Below the pieces are notes generated by a model. It searched no databases. It was not told the DNA's origin and saw nothing but the letters and a program-made list of their open reading frames with translations. This document shows, piece after piece, positions 8,301 to 15,466 of a stretch of 35,489 nucleotides of DNA. The stretch's first letter is position 1; each line of letters starts with the position of its first letter. A program made the translations under genes and the position numbers. The stretch comes from Streptomyces sp. F63 (GTDB taxonomy: Bacteria; Actinomycetota; Actinomycetes; Streptomycetales; Streptomycetaceae): assembly GCF_018070345.1 (NCBI RefSeq), contig NZ_JAGPXX010000045.1, positions 1 through 35,489 on the forward strand. Direction: 5' to 3'.

Positions 8301-9830
8301 GGACAGGTGTTCCCGTACGGCCGTGATCAGCGCCCGGCCCGCCCCGGCGATACCCTCCTCCGCCTCGGCCAGCCGTTCCGCGCCGTGCAGGGCCTCCTCG
8401 TCGGCCTCGTCGGCGCGGAGCCGGGCGGCCCGGCGCGTCTCCTCGGCCCGTTCGGCGCGGGTGGCGAGTTCCTCGACGTGCTCGACGGCCCGCCGCCTGC
8501 CCGCCGTCGCCTCGTCGGCCTCGCGGCGCAGGGCCGCGTCGGGGGCGCCCTCCGTGCGGGGGACGGCGAGCCCGGCCGCGGCGGCGCTCTCCGCCACGCG
8601 GCCCCGGATGCCGTCCAGGGTCTCCCGCGCCGCGGTGAGGCGGTTCCCGGCGGTGGCGAGCCGGCCCCGGGCGCGGGTGTGGGCCTCATCGGCCGTCCGC
8701 CGGTCGGCCTCGGCGCGGGTGACGTCGGCGGCGGTGCGGGTGGCGTCGGCGGCCGCCTGGTCGAGGGCGCGGGCGTCGCGCATCTCCGGCCCGGCGCGGA
8801 GTGCGGCGTCCTCGGCGCTCAGGCGCGCGGCCCGCTCGTCGAGGGCCGCTTCCCGCTCCTGCGCCTCCGTCCGGTCGGCCACGGCCCGGTCGCGCTCGCT
8901 CTGCGCGGTGAGGAGTTCCCGCTGGAGGCGCTCATAGCGGCTGTGCTCGGCGCGGGGCAGACGGGCGCGGCGGCGGGAGGCGATGCGGGCGTAGCGCCGG
9001 TAGTGGCCGAGGAAGGCGGAGGCCGCCTGTTCGGCTTCGCGCGCCGCGCGCAGTTCCTCCTTCTCCTCGTCCAGGGAGCGGAAGGCTTCCGCCGCGTCGG
9101 CGAGGACCGCCTGGTCCATGGGCGGCAGCGCCTCGGTCAGCGCGCGAGAGAGCGCGGCCTCGTTGGGGCGCTTGGACAGCTGCGGCTGCCGGAGCTGGAT
9201 GAGGAGGTCGACGAGCGCCCCGTAACGGCGCTCGCCGAGGCCGAAGAGGGCTTCGTCGACCGCGCGGCGGTACGTCCTGGCGGTGTCGTGGACGGTGCCG
9301 CGGTCGCCGAGAGCCTCGGCGAGCCGGTCCCGGGAGAGGGCGGTGCCGGTGGCGTCGACCAGCCGGAGGCCGGCGCCGACGCGCTGGTCCGTGACGGCGA
9401 ACCAGTGGCGGGCGATGCCGCGCCCGGCGACGGCCTTGAGGCCGCAGAGGAGGGTACGGAAGCGGGGCTCGCCGGTGGCCTCGTCGAGCCGGCCGAACTC
9501 GATCCAGGTGTAGCCGAGGCGCTCGGGGTGCGGGTGCTCACCGCCGAGGAGGAGGTTCCACTCCATGCGCTTGCCGGGGTCGCCGTCGGGCTCGACGCGG
9601 CGGGCGGAGAGGTCGCCGTCCAGGAGGAACGGCAGGGTGAGGGCGAGGACCTTCGACTTGCCGGTGCCGTTGTTGCCGCGCAGCAGCAGGCGGCCGTCGC
9701 GGAACCAGAACTCCTCGGCGTCGTAGTGGAACAGGTCGACGAGCCCGAGGCGCAGGGGCCGCCACCGGCCGGGCACGGGGCTGGGGAGCGCGGTCACGGG
9801 ACGGATCGCCTTTCTCTCGTGCGCTGTCAC
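5319..9830 (-). CDS. jetC: Wadjet SMC-like ATPase JetC (TIGR02680-type)
   Basis: About 1503 residues from the GTG at 9830. Walker A (GNNGTGKS, about residues 52-59) lies at the N-terminus; long Ala/Glu/Arg-rich coiled coils fill the middle; the ABC signature (SGGER, near 1298) and Walker B (LVTLDEAF, near 1330) with a GVDD D-loop lie near the C-terminus. This is the split-head layout of SMC/MukB-like proteins. The role is ATP-driven loop extrusion on plasmid DNA with JetA and JetB. Low-complexity segments interrupt it: a Gln/Glu repeat in the coiled coil (7629-7670) and an Ala/Gly/Val-rich tail of about 90 residues. The start is uncertain: GTG 9830 overlaps the preceding frame as GTGA, while GTG 9797 has an AAAGG eleven bases upstream. 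A longer product beginning at 10246 by frameshift is discussed as a finding. Confidence 0.92.
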   Translation of the reverse strand: MTAHERKAIRPVTALPSPVPGRWRPLRLGLVDLFHYDAEEFWFRDGRLLLRGNNGTGKSKVLALTLPFLLDGDLSARRVEPDGDPGKRMEWNLLLGGEHPHPERLGYTWIEFGRLDEATGEPRFRTLLCGLKAVAGRGIARHWFAVTDQRVGAGLRLVDATGTALSRDRLAEALGDRGTVHDTARTYRRAVDEALFGLGERRYGALVDLLIQLRQPQLSKRPNEAALSRALTEALPPMDQAVLADAAEAFRSLDEEKEELRAAREAEQAASAFLGHYRRYARIASRRRARLPRAEHSRYERLQRELLTAQSERDRAVADRTEAQEREAALDERAARLSAEDAALRAGPEMRDARALDQAAADATRTAADVTRAEADRRTADEAHTRARGRLATAGNRLTAARETLDGIRGRVAESAAAAGLAVPRTEGAPDAALRREADEATAGRRRAVEHVEELATRAERAEETRRAARLRADEADEEALHGAERLAEAEEGIAGAGRALITAVREHLSGCRELSVPGLPGVLDAVQDWVGTLDGPNPARTAAAGAHRATAAGLADRAAALTHRESARAERQRQAAEELTALETGGQRGPSAPYTRTPGIREQGLGAPLWRLVDFRPHLTGTERAGLEAALEASGLLDAWVRPDGSAVAAADGHDVLLTPLNDRPRTPPGSGLDRALRPAVNPADVRAAAVGEETVARLLASIGLTGKYGQPAEPGQQAAQQEQQEQQEQQEQHGLNGPPAQPGGSPGQPLPEDGGSHTTWVSADGRFRVGALTGSWTKDSAQYVGEGAREQARRARIGELRTELAALEAEREQLAGELRAVTERRRTLDAELAAVPGDDALRQAHARVTAAADAAHRARIRQQERAADLARTVAEAHRAAAELTDTAAALKLPADRAGLASVRQALAGHTAHLAALWPALREHADAGQAVTAEQAETERAGLRADELTRRAAEAARLAAAAEQHLTTLRSTVGAAVAELQRRLEETAAAARACEAERRRARDDFAAAGERVGHAEGRIDQLTKDVTEATAARERAIAALQRFTATGLLAVALPGLPVPDEAAGGGTWAATPAVTLARAIESQLSDTDDSDAAWERVQKRLSEEFGRLQDALSRHGHSALARPGEDGMRVDIVYQGRERAVPELADALAAEVAELTRILSAREREILQTHLITEVAGTLQELIGAAERHVAAMNRELEERPTSTGMKLRLVWRASRRAPQGLAQARERLRQSADAWSPEDREAVGAFLQEQIARRQADDSTGSWLEDLTAALDYRSWHEFGVERHQHGKWVPATGPASGGERVLAASVPLFAAASSHYASAGGAHAPRLVTLDEAFAGVDDDSRAKCLGLLRAFDLDVVMTSEREWACYPQVPGIAIAQLARVDGIDAVLVTRWEWDGRERRRGPDPGEPTGAQTGTAQTGTAPTGVPGQAAGAAGAAGAVGAAGAVGAVGAVVAASDGAAGDAAGEPQRTGAAGSTDPAGTGTPAGTGTPGDNSAQDSLWT
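7629..7670. repeat. 9-bp in-frame repeat inside jetC (Glu-Gln-Gln units)
   Basis: The unit CTGCTGTTC (plus strand) occurs three times perfectly at 7635-7661, with degenerate copies on both sides. It encodes repeated Glu-Gln-Gln in the JetC coiled-coil/hinge region. The unit keeps the frame, so copy number could change without breaking the gene. Confidence 0.9.
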
Positions 9831-10246
9831 GGCCGCGTCGTGCGCGGTGTGGTGGTCCGGAGTGGGGGTGGTGGTGCGGTCCGGAGTGGTGGTGCGGTTC
9901 GAAGTGGTGTGGCTGTCCGGGGTGGTGTGGTGCGCGGTGCGGCCGTGCGCGGTCGTGTCGTGCGCGGTCGTGTCGTGCGCGGTCGTGTCGTGCGCGGGGC
10001 CGTCCTCCGGGGTGCTGTCGTGCGCGGGGCTGCCCTGTGCGGCTTGGCCGTGTGCGGGGTGGCCTTGCCGGGGCCGCCGTGTCCGGGGCCGACCAGCCCG
10101 GGGCCGTCGTGCCCGGGGCCGTCGTGCCCGGGGCCGTCGTGCCTGGGGCCGTCGTGCCTGGGGCCGGCCCGTCCAGGGCCGCCGTGCCCCGAGCCGTCGT
10201 GCGCGGTGTTCCTCACGGTGGTATCCGTCATGGTGGTGCCCCTCAC
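9827..10246 (-). CDS. Repeat-rich reading frame between jetB and jetC (separate small protein or frameshifted JetC leader)
   Basis: 139 codons from a GTG whose GTGA overlaps the jetB stop; its own stop overlaps the GTG at 9830 as another GTGA. The product would be Gly/Pro/His/Asp-rich at first (GPGHDGPGHD), then Arg/Thr/Pro-rich. Only the first half looks coding: at 10103-10199 this frame has G/C at 31 of 33 third positions. At 9831-9950 it has 24 of 40, while the jetC frame has 37 of 40. The jetC frame is open through the whole tract but has no start codon between the jetB stop and 9830. The simplest reading is one N-terminal leader of JetC that changes frame near 10025-10045. It could also be a real extra protein, or a sequence error in repeats. 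Confidence 0.4.
   Translation of the reverse strand: MRGTTMTDTTVRNTAHDGSGHGGPGRAGPRHDGPRHDGPGHDGPGHDGPGLVGPGHGGPGKATPHTAKPHRAAPRTTAPRRTAPRTTRPRTTRPRTTRPRTAAPRTTPPRTATPLRTAPPLRTAPPPPLRTTTPRTTRP
9945..10000. repeat. 15-bp tandem repeat, family B (three copies)
   Basis: The unit GTGCGCGGTCGTGTC is repeated exactly at 9945-9959, 9960-9974 and 9975-9989, followed by a partial copy. On the minus strand in the jetC frame it encodes Ala-His-Asp-Thr-Thr. Confidence 0.9.
10099..10158. repeat. 15-bp tandem repeat, family A (four copies)
   Basis: The unit CGGGGCCGTCGTGCC is present at 10099, 10114, 10129 and 10144 (the last with one change), with degenerate copies beyond. In the frame starting at 10246 it encodes Gly-Pro-Gly-His-Asp. 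Families A and B share a core that encodes His-Asp, but in different reading frames. Confidence 0.9.
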
Positions 10247-11505
10247 CGCCGGGCGCCGCGGCGCGGCCGGGCCGCGGGCCCGCCCCCGGTCTCCCGGACG
10301 ACGGGCTCGCCGACCGCGTACCGGGCAAGGGCCGGGCGCGGCACGATGCCCCGCTCCGTGTACTCGACGAGGTCCAGGGCCACCAGTTTCGCCAGGGCCT
10401 GCGCCACGAGTTCGGGCTCGGTACCCGGTTCCCTCGCCGACTTCGCCCAGAAACCGCCGTGTTCCGCGGCCAGTTCGCGGACGTGCGCCGCCAGCTCGGC
10501 CGGCTGGACGGGCCCGGCCGCCCGCGCCAGGTGGCCGGCCAGGAGCAGGGTGACGTGACCGTGGGTGCCCTGCTCCGGCATGCGGACGTCCGTGAGCTCG
10601 CCGGCGGCGCCACCGGGTCCGGGGGCGGTGGGAGGGTCGACCATGGCGATGCCCTCGGCGCGTACCTCCGCGACCAGCCCGGTCAGTTCGCCGATGCGGG
10701 CGGTGATGAAGCCGCGCTGCCGGGTGAGATAGGCGAGTTCCTCGTCGGTCAGCTCGTCGTAGTAGAGCACCGGGTCGTCGAGGAGGCGGCGGGTCAGCTT
10801 CCAGCGGATCGCGCGGAAGCGCAGCTCGTCGCTGTCGAGCGCGGTCCGCGCCGTCATCTCCGCAAGGCGTTCCTCAAAGCCCTCCGCCTCGATCAGGGAG
10901 GGGCCGCGCCGGGTGGCCGGCATCCCGGCGAGCACGCGCCGTCGCACGTCGTACAGCGCGTCGCCCGAGCCGCTGACGTAGGCGTCCTCGTCGCCGGCGA
11001 CCCGGCGCAGCACCCCGTACCGCAGCAGCAGCCGGACGACGGCCGCGAGGTCGAGGCGCTCCTCGCGCCGCTCCAGGGTGAACGTGATGCCGGCGGCGGC
11101 GAGTTCGGGGTCGGCGGCGGACAGGACGACCTGCTCGGCGAGGCGCCCGAGCGCCACCTGGGACTCGCCCCGCTCCAGCGCGGCCAGCGCGAGGCAGAGC
11201 AGGACGTAGCGGCGGCGGGTGAAGGGCTGCGCGCTGCGGGTGGCCTCGCGGGCGGGGTGCGTGGGATCGGTGAGGGTGCCGGGGGTCTTGCGCAGCCGGG
11301 CGGCGTCGGCGTCCGTGCGCAGCGACCAGCCGGCGTTGCGCTCGAACCACTCCCGCAGTTCGGCGGCGTGCCGGCGCACCAGCCGGAACGCGTCGGCGTG
11401 CGGGCCGTCCGCGGTGAGCAGCGGTTCGCGCAGCAGGGCGCGGGCGGCGCGCTGGAGATCGGCCTCGCGCTGGCCGTCCAGGACCTCGGCCAGGGGACCG
11501 GTCAT
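10243..11505 (-). CDS. jetB: Wadjet subunit JetB (TIGR02678/DUF2398-type)
   Basis: 420 residues, matching the DUF2398/TIGR02678 family in order and context. It opens with a helical AARALLREPLL region, contains the conserved FTRRRYVLLCLALAALE segment (about residues 95-112) and ends in a winged-helix-like region (AALVAQALAKL-type segment, then LVEYTERGIVPRPALARYAVG). In Wadjet, JetB is the KITE-type accessory subunit (MukE analogue) that binds JetA and JetC and shapes the loop-extruding complex. The ATG overlaps the jetA stop by four bases. The tail after about residue 400 is Arg/Gly-rich. Confidence 0.9.
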   Translation of the reverse strand: MTGPLAEVLDGQREADLQRAARALLREPLLTADGPHADAFRLVRRHAAELREWFERNAGWSLRTDADAARLRKTPGTLTDPTHPAREATRSAQPFTRRRYVLLCLALAALERGESQVALGRLAEQVVLSAADPELAAAGITFTLERREERLDLAAVVRLLLRYGVLRRVAGDEDAYVSGSGDALYDVRRRVLAGMPATRRGPSLIEAEGFEERLAEMTARTALDSDELRFRAIRWKLTRRLLDDPVLYYDELTDEELAYLTRQRGFITARIGELTGLVAEVRAEGIAMVDPPTAPGPGGAAGELTDVRMPEQGTHGHVTLLLAGHLARAAGPVQPAELAAHVRELAAEHGGFWAKSAREPGTEPELVAQALAKLVALDLVEYTERGIVPRPALARYAVGEPVVRETGGGPAARPRRGARR

Positions 11506-13484
11506 CGGTGCTCCGTGACATGCGGGGCGGTGTGGGCGGGACGGAGGTGGCCGCTCTGCGGGGGGACGGGTGCGGGCGCGCCCGCCGGCGGGCTCTGCGG
11601 ATCCCGCGGACCCTGTGGATCCCGCCCGGCCGGGGCGGCGGCGTGGCCCGTGGACGGGCCGGGCGGGCCGGTCCGGCCGGGAAGGCCGGCCTCCTCCGCC
11701 ATGAGGCGGTCCCCCTCCCCCTCCACCGTGAGGCCGTCCTCTTCCGCCGTGAGGTCGATGATGTCGATCAGATGGTCGGGACCCCTGAACACACCGTCGG
11801 GCGTGTGCACTTCGGCCGTGGAGCCGTCGTCGAGCGCGGTCAGCCGGATCTCCATCGAACCGTCGCCGCTGGTGGCGGTAGTGGTCGTCATGCCCGGCCG
11901 CCAGGTGGCGAGGGCGTCGCCGAGCAGGCGCAGGAAGAGCTGGAACGCGAGCGGGTCGAGTTCACCCAGGCGGGACAGCCGGACGGGCCCGCCCGTGGCG
12001 AGGCGTGCCCGGGCGGCGGCGGCCTGCTCCGACTCCCGGGCGGCGATCTCGGCGAGCCGGCGCCTGGCCTCGCTCCGGTCGGCCACCCTGCGCGGTTTGC
12101 CGCGCCGTTCGTAGCTGCCGGTCCGGCGGAGCTGGGGGCTGATCCGCAGCGGCCGGGCCTCGGCCCAGGGGGTGGTGGCCGGTTCGGGGGTGGCTGCCCG
12201 CTCGGCGAGAGTGTCGGCGTCGATGGTGAGGTGGCGGGAGGAGTACAGCCCGAACGCGACCCGCCACAGCCGGTGCCGGGTCTCGTCGTCCGGTGCCTGG
12301 GCGAACCAGCGCGCCAGCACGCGGAAGTCGGCCGAGCGGTCGGAGCGCCCGGCCCGCCGCTCGTTCAACTGCCTTACGACTGCGAGGAGTTGCGGGATGG
12401 AGCCGAGGGCGCGCCCGCGCAGCAGCCGGGCCTGCGACTCGCGCCCCTCCGAGGACACGAACCACTCGGCGAGCCCGGACCACCGCGCGACCCACCTCCC
12501 GTACGCCGCCGTCTCCGCGTGCTCGGCCTCCTCCGGCGCCGCGTCGGCGGCCTCGCGGGCGGCGGCGAGCCGCAGCAGGGGCCCGACCCGGTCCTGCTCC
12601 TCCAGCTCGCCGATGAGCAGGGCGATCCGGCCGCCGAGGGTGATGAGGTCCTGGATGAACCGCTCCAGGTACTGGATCAGCCGGTCCTTGTAGGCGAGGA
12701 ACGCCTCGACCTCGATGTCGTGCAGGTCGATGGTGCGCTGGAGGGAGCCCATGAAGGCGCGGGCGTTGTCCGCGAGATCGGTGAAGCGCGCGGTGAGCAC
12801 GGAGAGGGCGAGGTGGGCCTTGGCCGGGTCCGGCTCGTCCTCCGAGGCGATCACCAGCAGCGCCCGGAGCTGGGTGACGATGTCGTGCAGCGCCACGGCC
12901 TGGAGCTCCCCGCGCCGCCCCAGCACCTCGTCGTATGTGCCGAGCGCCGCCTCGGCGGCCTCCCCGGCCCGGGTGAGCTGGTAGATGAAGCGTTTGCGGT
13001 AGAAGTCCTCGACGGCCGTCACCCGCGCCGTGTCCGGGTCGGCACGCAGATTGCCCCAGGCGACGAGGGCGTCCAGGGCCTTCACCACCGCCTCGGCGTC
13101 GCCCGGCCGGCTCTCCGGGTCCAGGGCGGCGTACACGTCCTCCGGCCGCAGATGGACGGCGAACCGCTCCTTGGCCGCGAGGAAGGCGCGCATCACCTGC
13201 CGGTAGAGGGCGGCGTTCGGGACGGTGAGGTGGGCGAAGGGGCCGTAGCGGCCGGGACCGGGGCCCGGGCCGCCGGGACCGGGCCCCGAGGGGACGGGAT
13301 CCGAGGCGCGGCCGGGAGCCGAGGGGCCGGGCACCGAGGCGCGGCCGGGAGCCGAGGGGCCGGGCACCGAGTCCCGCCGGGGCTCTACGGGCGGCACGGG
13401 CAGAACGGGGGCTACGGGAGGTACGGAGGGTACGGGAGGTACGGGAGGTACGGAGGGTACGGGCTGGGGGAGCTGGGAAGTCAT
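11502..13484 (-). CDS. jetA: Wadjet kleisin-like subunit JetA (TIGR02677/DUF2397-type)
   Basis: 660 residues. The conserved part, DUF2397/TIGR02677, starts near residue 75 (RYGPFAHLTVPNAALYRQVMRAFL) and runs to about 560, with a winged-helix start, helical middle (FMGSLQRTIDLHDIEVEAFLAYKD) and a C-terminal region including RLSRLGELDPLAFQLFLRLLG. In Wadjet, JetA is the kleisin (MukF analogue) bridging JetC heads. The first 75 residues are a Pro/Val-rich repeat followed by two copies of a GPSAPGRAS unit, and the last ~70 are Pro/Gly-rich; both look disordered. The ATG at 13484 is the first after the apparent promoter gap; a later start closer to the domain is possible. It is the first gene of the operon. 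Confidence 0.9.
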   Translation of the reverse strand: MTSQLPQPVPSVPPVPPVPSVPPVAPVLPVPPVEPRRDSVPGPSAPGRASVPGPSAPGRASDPVPSGPGPGGPGPGPGRYGPFAHLTVPNAALYRQVMRAFLAAKERFAVHLRPEDVYAALDPESRPGDAEAVVKALDALVAWGNLRADPDTARVTAVEDFYRKRFIYQLTRAGEAAEAALGTYDEVLGRRGELQAVALHDIVTQLRALLVIASEDEPDPAKAHLALSVLTARFTDLADNARAFMGSLQRTIDLHDIEVEAFLAYKDRLIQYLERFIQDLITLGGRIALLIGELEEQDRVGPLLRLAAAREAADAAPEEAEHAETAAYGRWVARWSGLAEWFVSSEGRESQARLLRGRALGSIPQLLAVVRQLNERRAGRSDRSADFRVLARWFAQAPDDETRHRLWRVAFGLYSSRHLTIDADTLAERAATPEPATTPWAEARPLRISPQLRRTGSYERRGKPRRVADRSEARRRLAEIAARESEQAAAARARLATGGPVRLSRLGELDPLAFQLFLRLLGDALATWRPGMTTTTATSGDGSMEIRLTALDDGSTAEVHTPDGVFRGPDHLIDIIDLTAEEDGLTVEGEGDRLMAEEAGLPGRTGPPGPSTGHAAAPAGRDPQGPRDPQSPPAGAPAPVPPQSGHLRPAHTAPHVTEHR

Positions 13485-13866
13485 CGCCGGTCCATTGTCC
13501 CGTACGCTGCGCGTCTCTGTGCGCGATGCCGGACTTCTCCCCGCCCGGACTCCCCTCTTTTCCGCCTCTTCCGCTCCCCGGCTCTCGCGGGGCCGACGGC
13601 CTTTCCCGGGCACGGAGGACCGGGGCGACCCGACCTGCGGCGCTCTCCCGCCCCGGCGGCCCCGGCGGGCCGAGGCCGGCGCCTCTCTGCGGTGGGCCGG
13701 CGGTGCGCCGCCCGCGCCCACCGCCGGGTGTCCGGCGGGAACACCCGAGTGCCCGTCCTCCGTCCCGCCCGGCGGCGGCCCTCCCCGAGCCCTCTGCGCC
13801 CTGCGGAATTCCACAGAGCAGTCTTAAGGTGGAGATGTGGAGAGGAGGCACCAGTCGGATCCTCCG
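13485..13866. other. Intergenic region upstream of jetA
   Basis: This 382-bp gap separates the nucleotidyltransferase gene from jetA on the same strand. It should contain the Wadjet promoter. I see a possible hairpin, CCGCCGG-GTGT-CCGGCGG at 13721-13738, which might end the nucleotidyltransferase transcript. I see no convincing promoter pair and no gene. Confidence 0.5.
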
Positions 13867-14682
13867 TCACCGCGAGAGCTGTCCGCAGACCTCGGCGGTC
13901 AGCCGGTCGGCGGCGTCGATCGCGGCGGACAGGGCGTCCGGGGCCGTGGCCGGCACGGTGAACAGCGCGTGAGCGCGTGCGGTGAAGTCCGCAGGAGCAG
14001 CCGGGAGTTCTCCCGCTTCCCGAACGGCCCCCTTCTCGTTCAGCACCCAGCGGCCCGCGTGGGCGTGCAGGCCCTGCACGAGGAGCCCGGTGGCGCGGAA
14101 GAGGCAGCCCGCGACGTAGAAGGCGTCGCCGCGATCCACTCCCTTGCGGGCACAGGCCAGAGTGAACGGGGCCTCCCACAGCGCGTTGGCGATCAGGGCC
14201 TCGCGCAGCGACTCCGGATAGTGGCGGGTTTCCCGCTGCAGGGCTCGCAGTTCGCCTGCCGGGTCGGCCAGTACGCGCCCGACAGCCAGCTCGCCGGCAT
14301 AGGTGTGGGAGTACACCCCGAGCGGATGACCGGCCTGGACGCCCACCTCGAAACGTCCTGCCCGGCAGTCCGCCCAGACCTGGTGGACGCGGTCCAGGTC
14401 GCGGTAGATCCAGTCGACACGGCGGCCGTCAACGGTCAGCCACGCCCCACCGTCCACCCACGGACCCCAGCCGCCCGGTTCGGTCACCTCCACCGGCCCG
14501 CCGGTGAGGTCGGACGCGAGGAGGCGGAGGGCCGCGGTGTCCAGTGGCGGCCGGTAGTACAAGCCCAGGTCGTAATCCGATGCGGGATGATGCGTGCCCT
14601 TCGCCCGGCTGCCGCCCAGGCACACTCCGGCGACTCCCCCGACGCCGGTCAGCCGATCCGCGATCTCCTTCAACCAATCCAT
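13867..14682 (-). CDS. Nucleotidyltransferase-domain protein
   Basis: 271 residues with a polymerase-beta-type nucleotidyltransferase fold at the N-terminus: GGSRAKGT followed by SDYDLGLYY puts the metal-binding aspartates at 36 and 38, and Asp90 in RRVDWIYRD fits the third. The rest is helical, as in aminoglycoside-nucleotidyltransferase-like proteins. The family moves a nucleoside monophosphate onto a small molecule, a protein or RNA; the substrate here cannot be read from sequence. It lies 382 bp upstream of jetA on the same strand, so it may be a neighbour rather than a Wadjet component. The ATG at 14682 is chosen because the frame upstream looks non-coding. Confidence 0.8.
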   Translation of the reverse strand: MDWLKEIADRLTGVGGVAGVCLGGSRAKGTHHPASDYDLGLYYRPPLDTAALRLLASDLTGGPVEVTEPGGWGPWVDGGAWLTVDGRRVDWIYRDLDRVHQVWADCRAGRFEVGVQAGHPLGVYSHTYAGELAVGRVLADPAGELRALQRETRHYPESLREALIANALWEAPFTLACARKGVDRGDAFYVAGCLFRATGLLVQGLHAHAGRWVLNEKGAVREAGELPAAPADFTARAHALFTVPATAPDALSAAIDAADRLTAEVCGQLSR

Positions 14683-14989
14683 GGCCCGAAGTCTGCATGA
14701 TCCGGGCGCCGGCCGGCCACGGCGACCGCCTTCCCGCCGCCCGGCATTCGGCTCACCCGCCGCGCAGGTACGGCAGGAGTTCCGGAGCGCCGCACCCTGC
14801 CCACCTGCCACGCCCGGTGACACCAGCCCCGACCGAGCGCACGGCCGGGACGGCACCGACCGCTGTTCAGCCGCCCGGAAGACCCGGGCCCTGCCGCTTC
14901 CACTCCCTTCCCTCGGGGCGAACAGCGGTCTTCGGCGAGTTGCCGTGACCTGTGTCCGCGGGAAAGAGGCGATCTCCGCAGAGCCGCGG
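14683..14989. other. Intergenic region, nothing recognised
   Basis: These 307 bases between two minus-strand genes contain no open frame with a family signature, and no clear hairpin or promoter was seen. Confidence 0.5.
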
Positions 14990-15322
14990 TCAGACCACGG
15001 ACACGGCGACGAGCACGAAGGCGGCGGCGGCGAGCACGGTGCGGCACCGGTGCAGGGTGTTCCACCGCGCCTCGAAGGCACCCCGGGCGGCACGCTCGTC
15101 GCCGCGGCCGTGTGACCTCTCCAGCGCGTTGTTCAGCGGAACGTTGCCGAACGCGGTGATCAGATGGCCGGCCAGTGCGCAGGCGGCAGCCGCCGCGAGT
15201 CCGGCACCGCTCCCGTCGCGCGCCTCCGGTGCCACGAAGAAGGCGGCCGCCGGGAAGGCCACCGAGCCGAGGAAGAGGGCGAGGAAGAGGGGACCGGGCA
15301 CCTTCCGGTTCACCGAGCGCAT
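14990..15322 (-). pseudogene. DUF1772-family membrane protein, apparently truncated at the N-terminus
   Basis: 110 residues with three likely membrane helices (LFLALFLGSVAFPAAAFF, the LAAAAACALAGHLITAF helix, and TVLAAAAFVLVAVSVV) and the family hallmark NVPLNNAL after the second. DUF1772 (anthrone-oxygenase-like) proteins normally have another helix and roughly 40 more residues before the INRK/PLFL region; here the ATG lies right at that point (MRSVNRKV). The upstream frame continues as EFSFTAV and hits a stop about 20 codons earlier. No ribosome site fits the ATG. I infer a 5' deletion near the pglW promoter region; a short functional version is less likely. Confidence 0.55.
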
Positions 15323-15466
15323 GACGGCGGTGAACGAGAACTCTCCGCAACCCGCTTGCTGCCACTACGCTCTGATTGAACGTCATACCGTCCGACCGGC
15401 ACAGCGGGCGGCGGCAGCGGGGGCCGGGCAGGCGCCCTTCACCACGTCCGAGGGCAGGGGCAGCGC

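Noticed and set aside
6261..10553. A 1430-codon open frame on the plus strand opposite jetC
   Set aside because: It is the antisense of jetC: Gly/Glu/Arg-rich with no family motif, while the opposite strand carries Walker A, signature and Walker B motifs.
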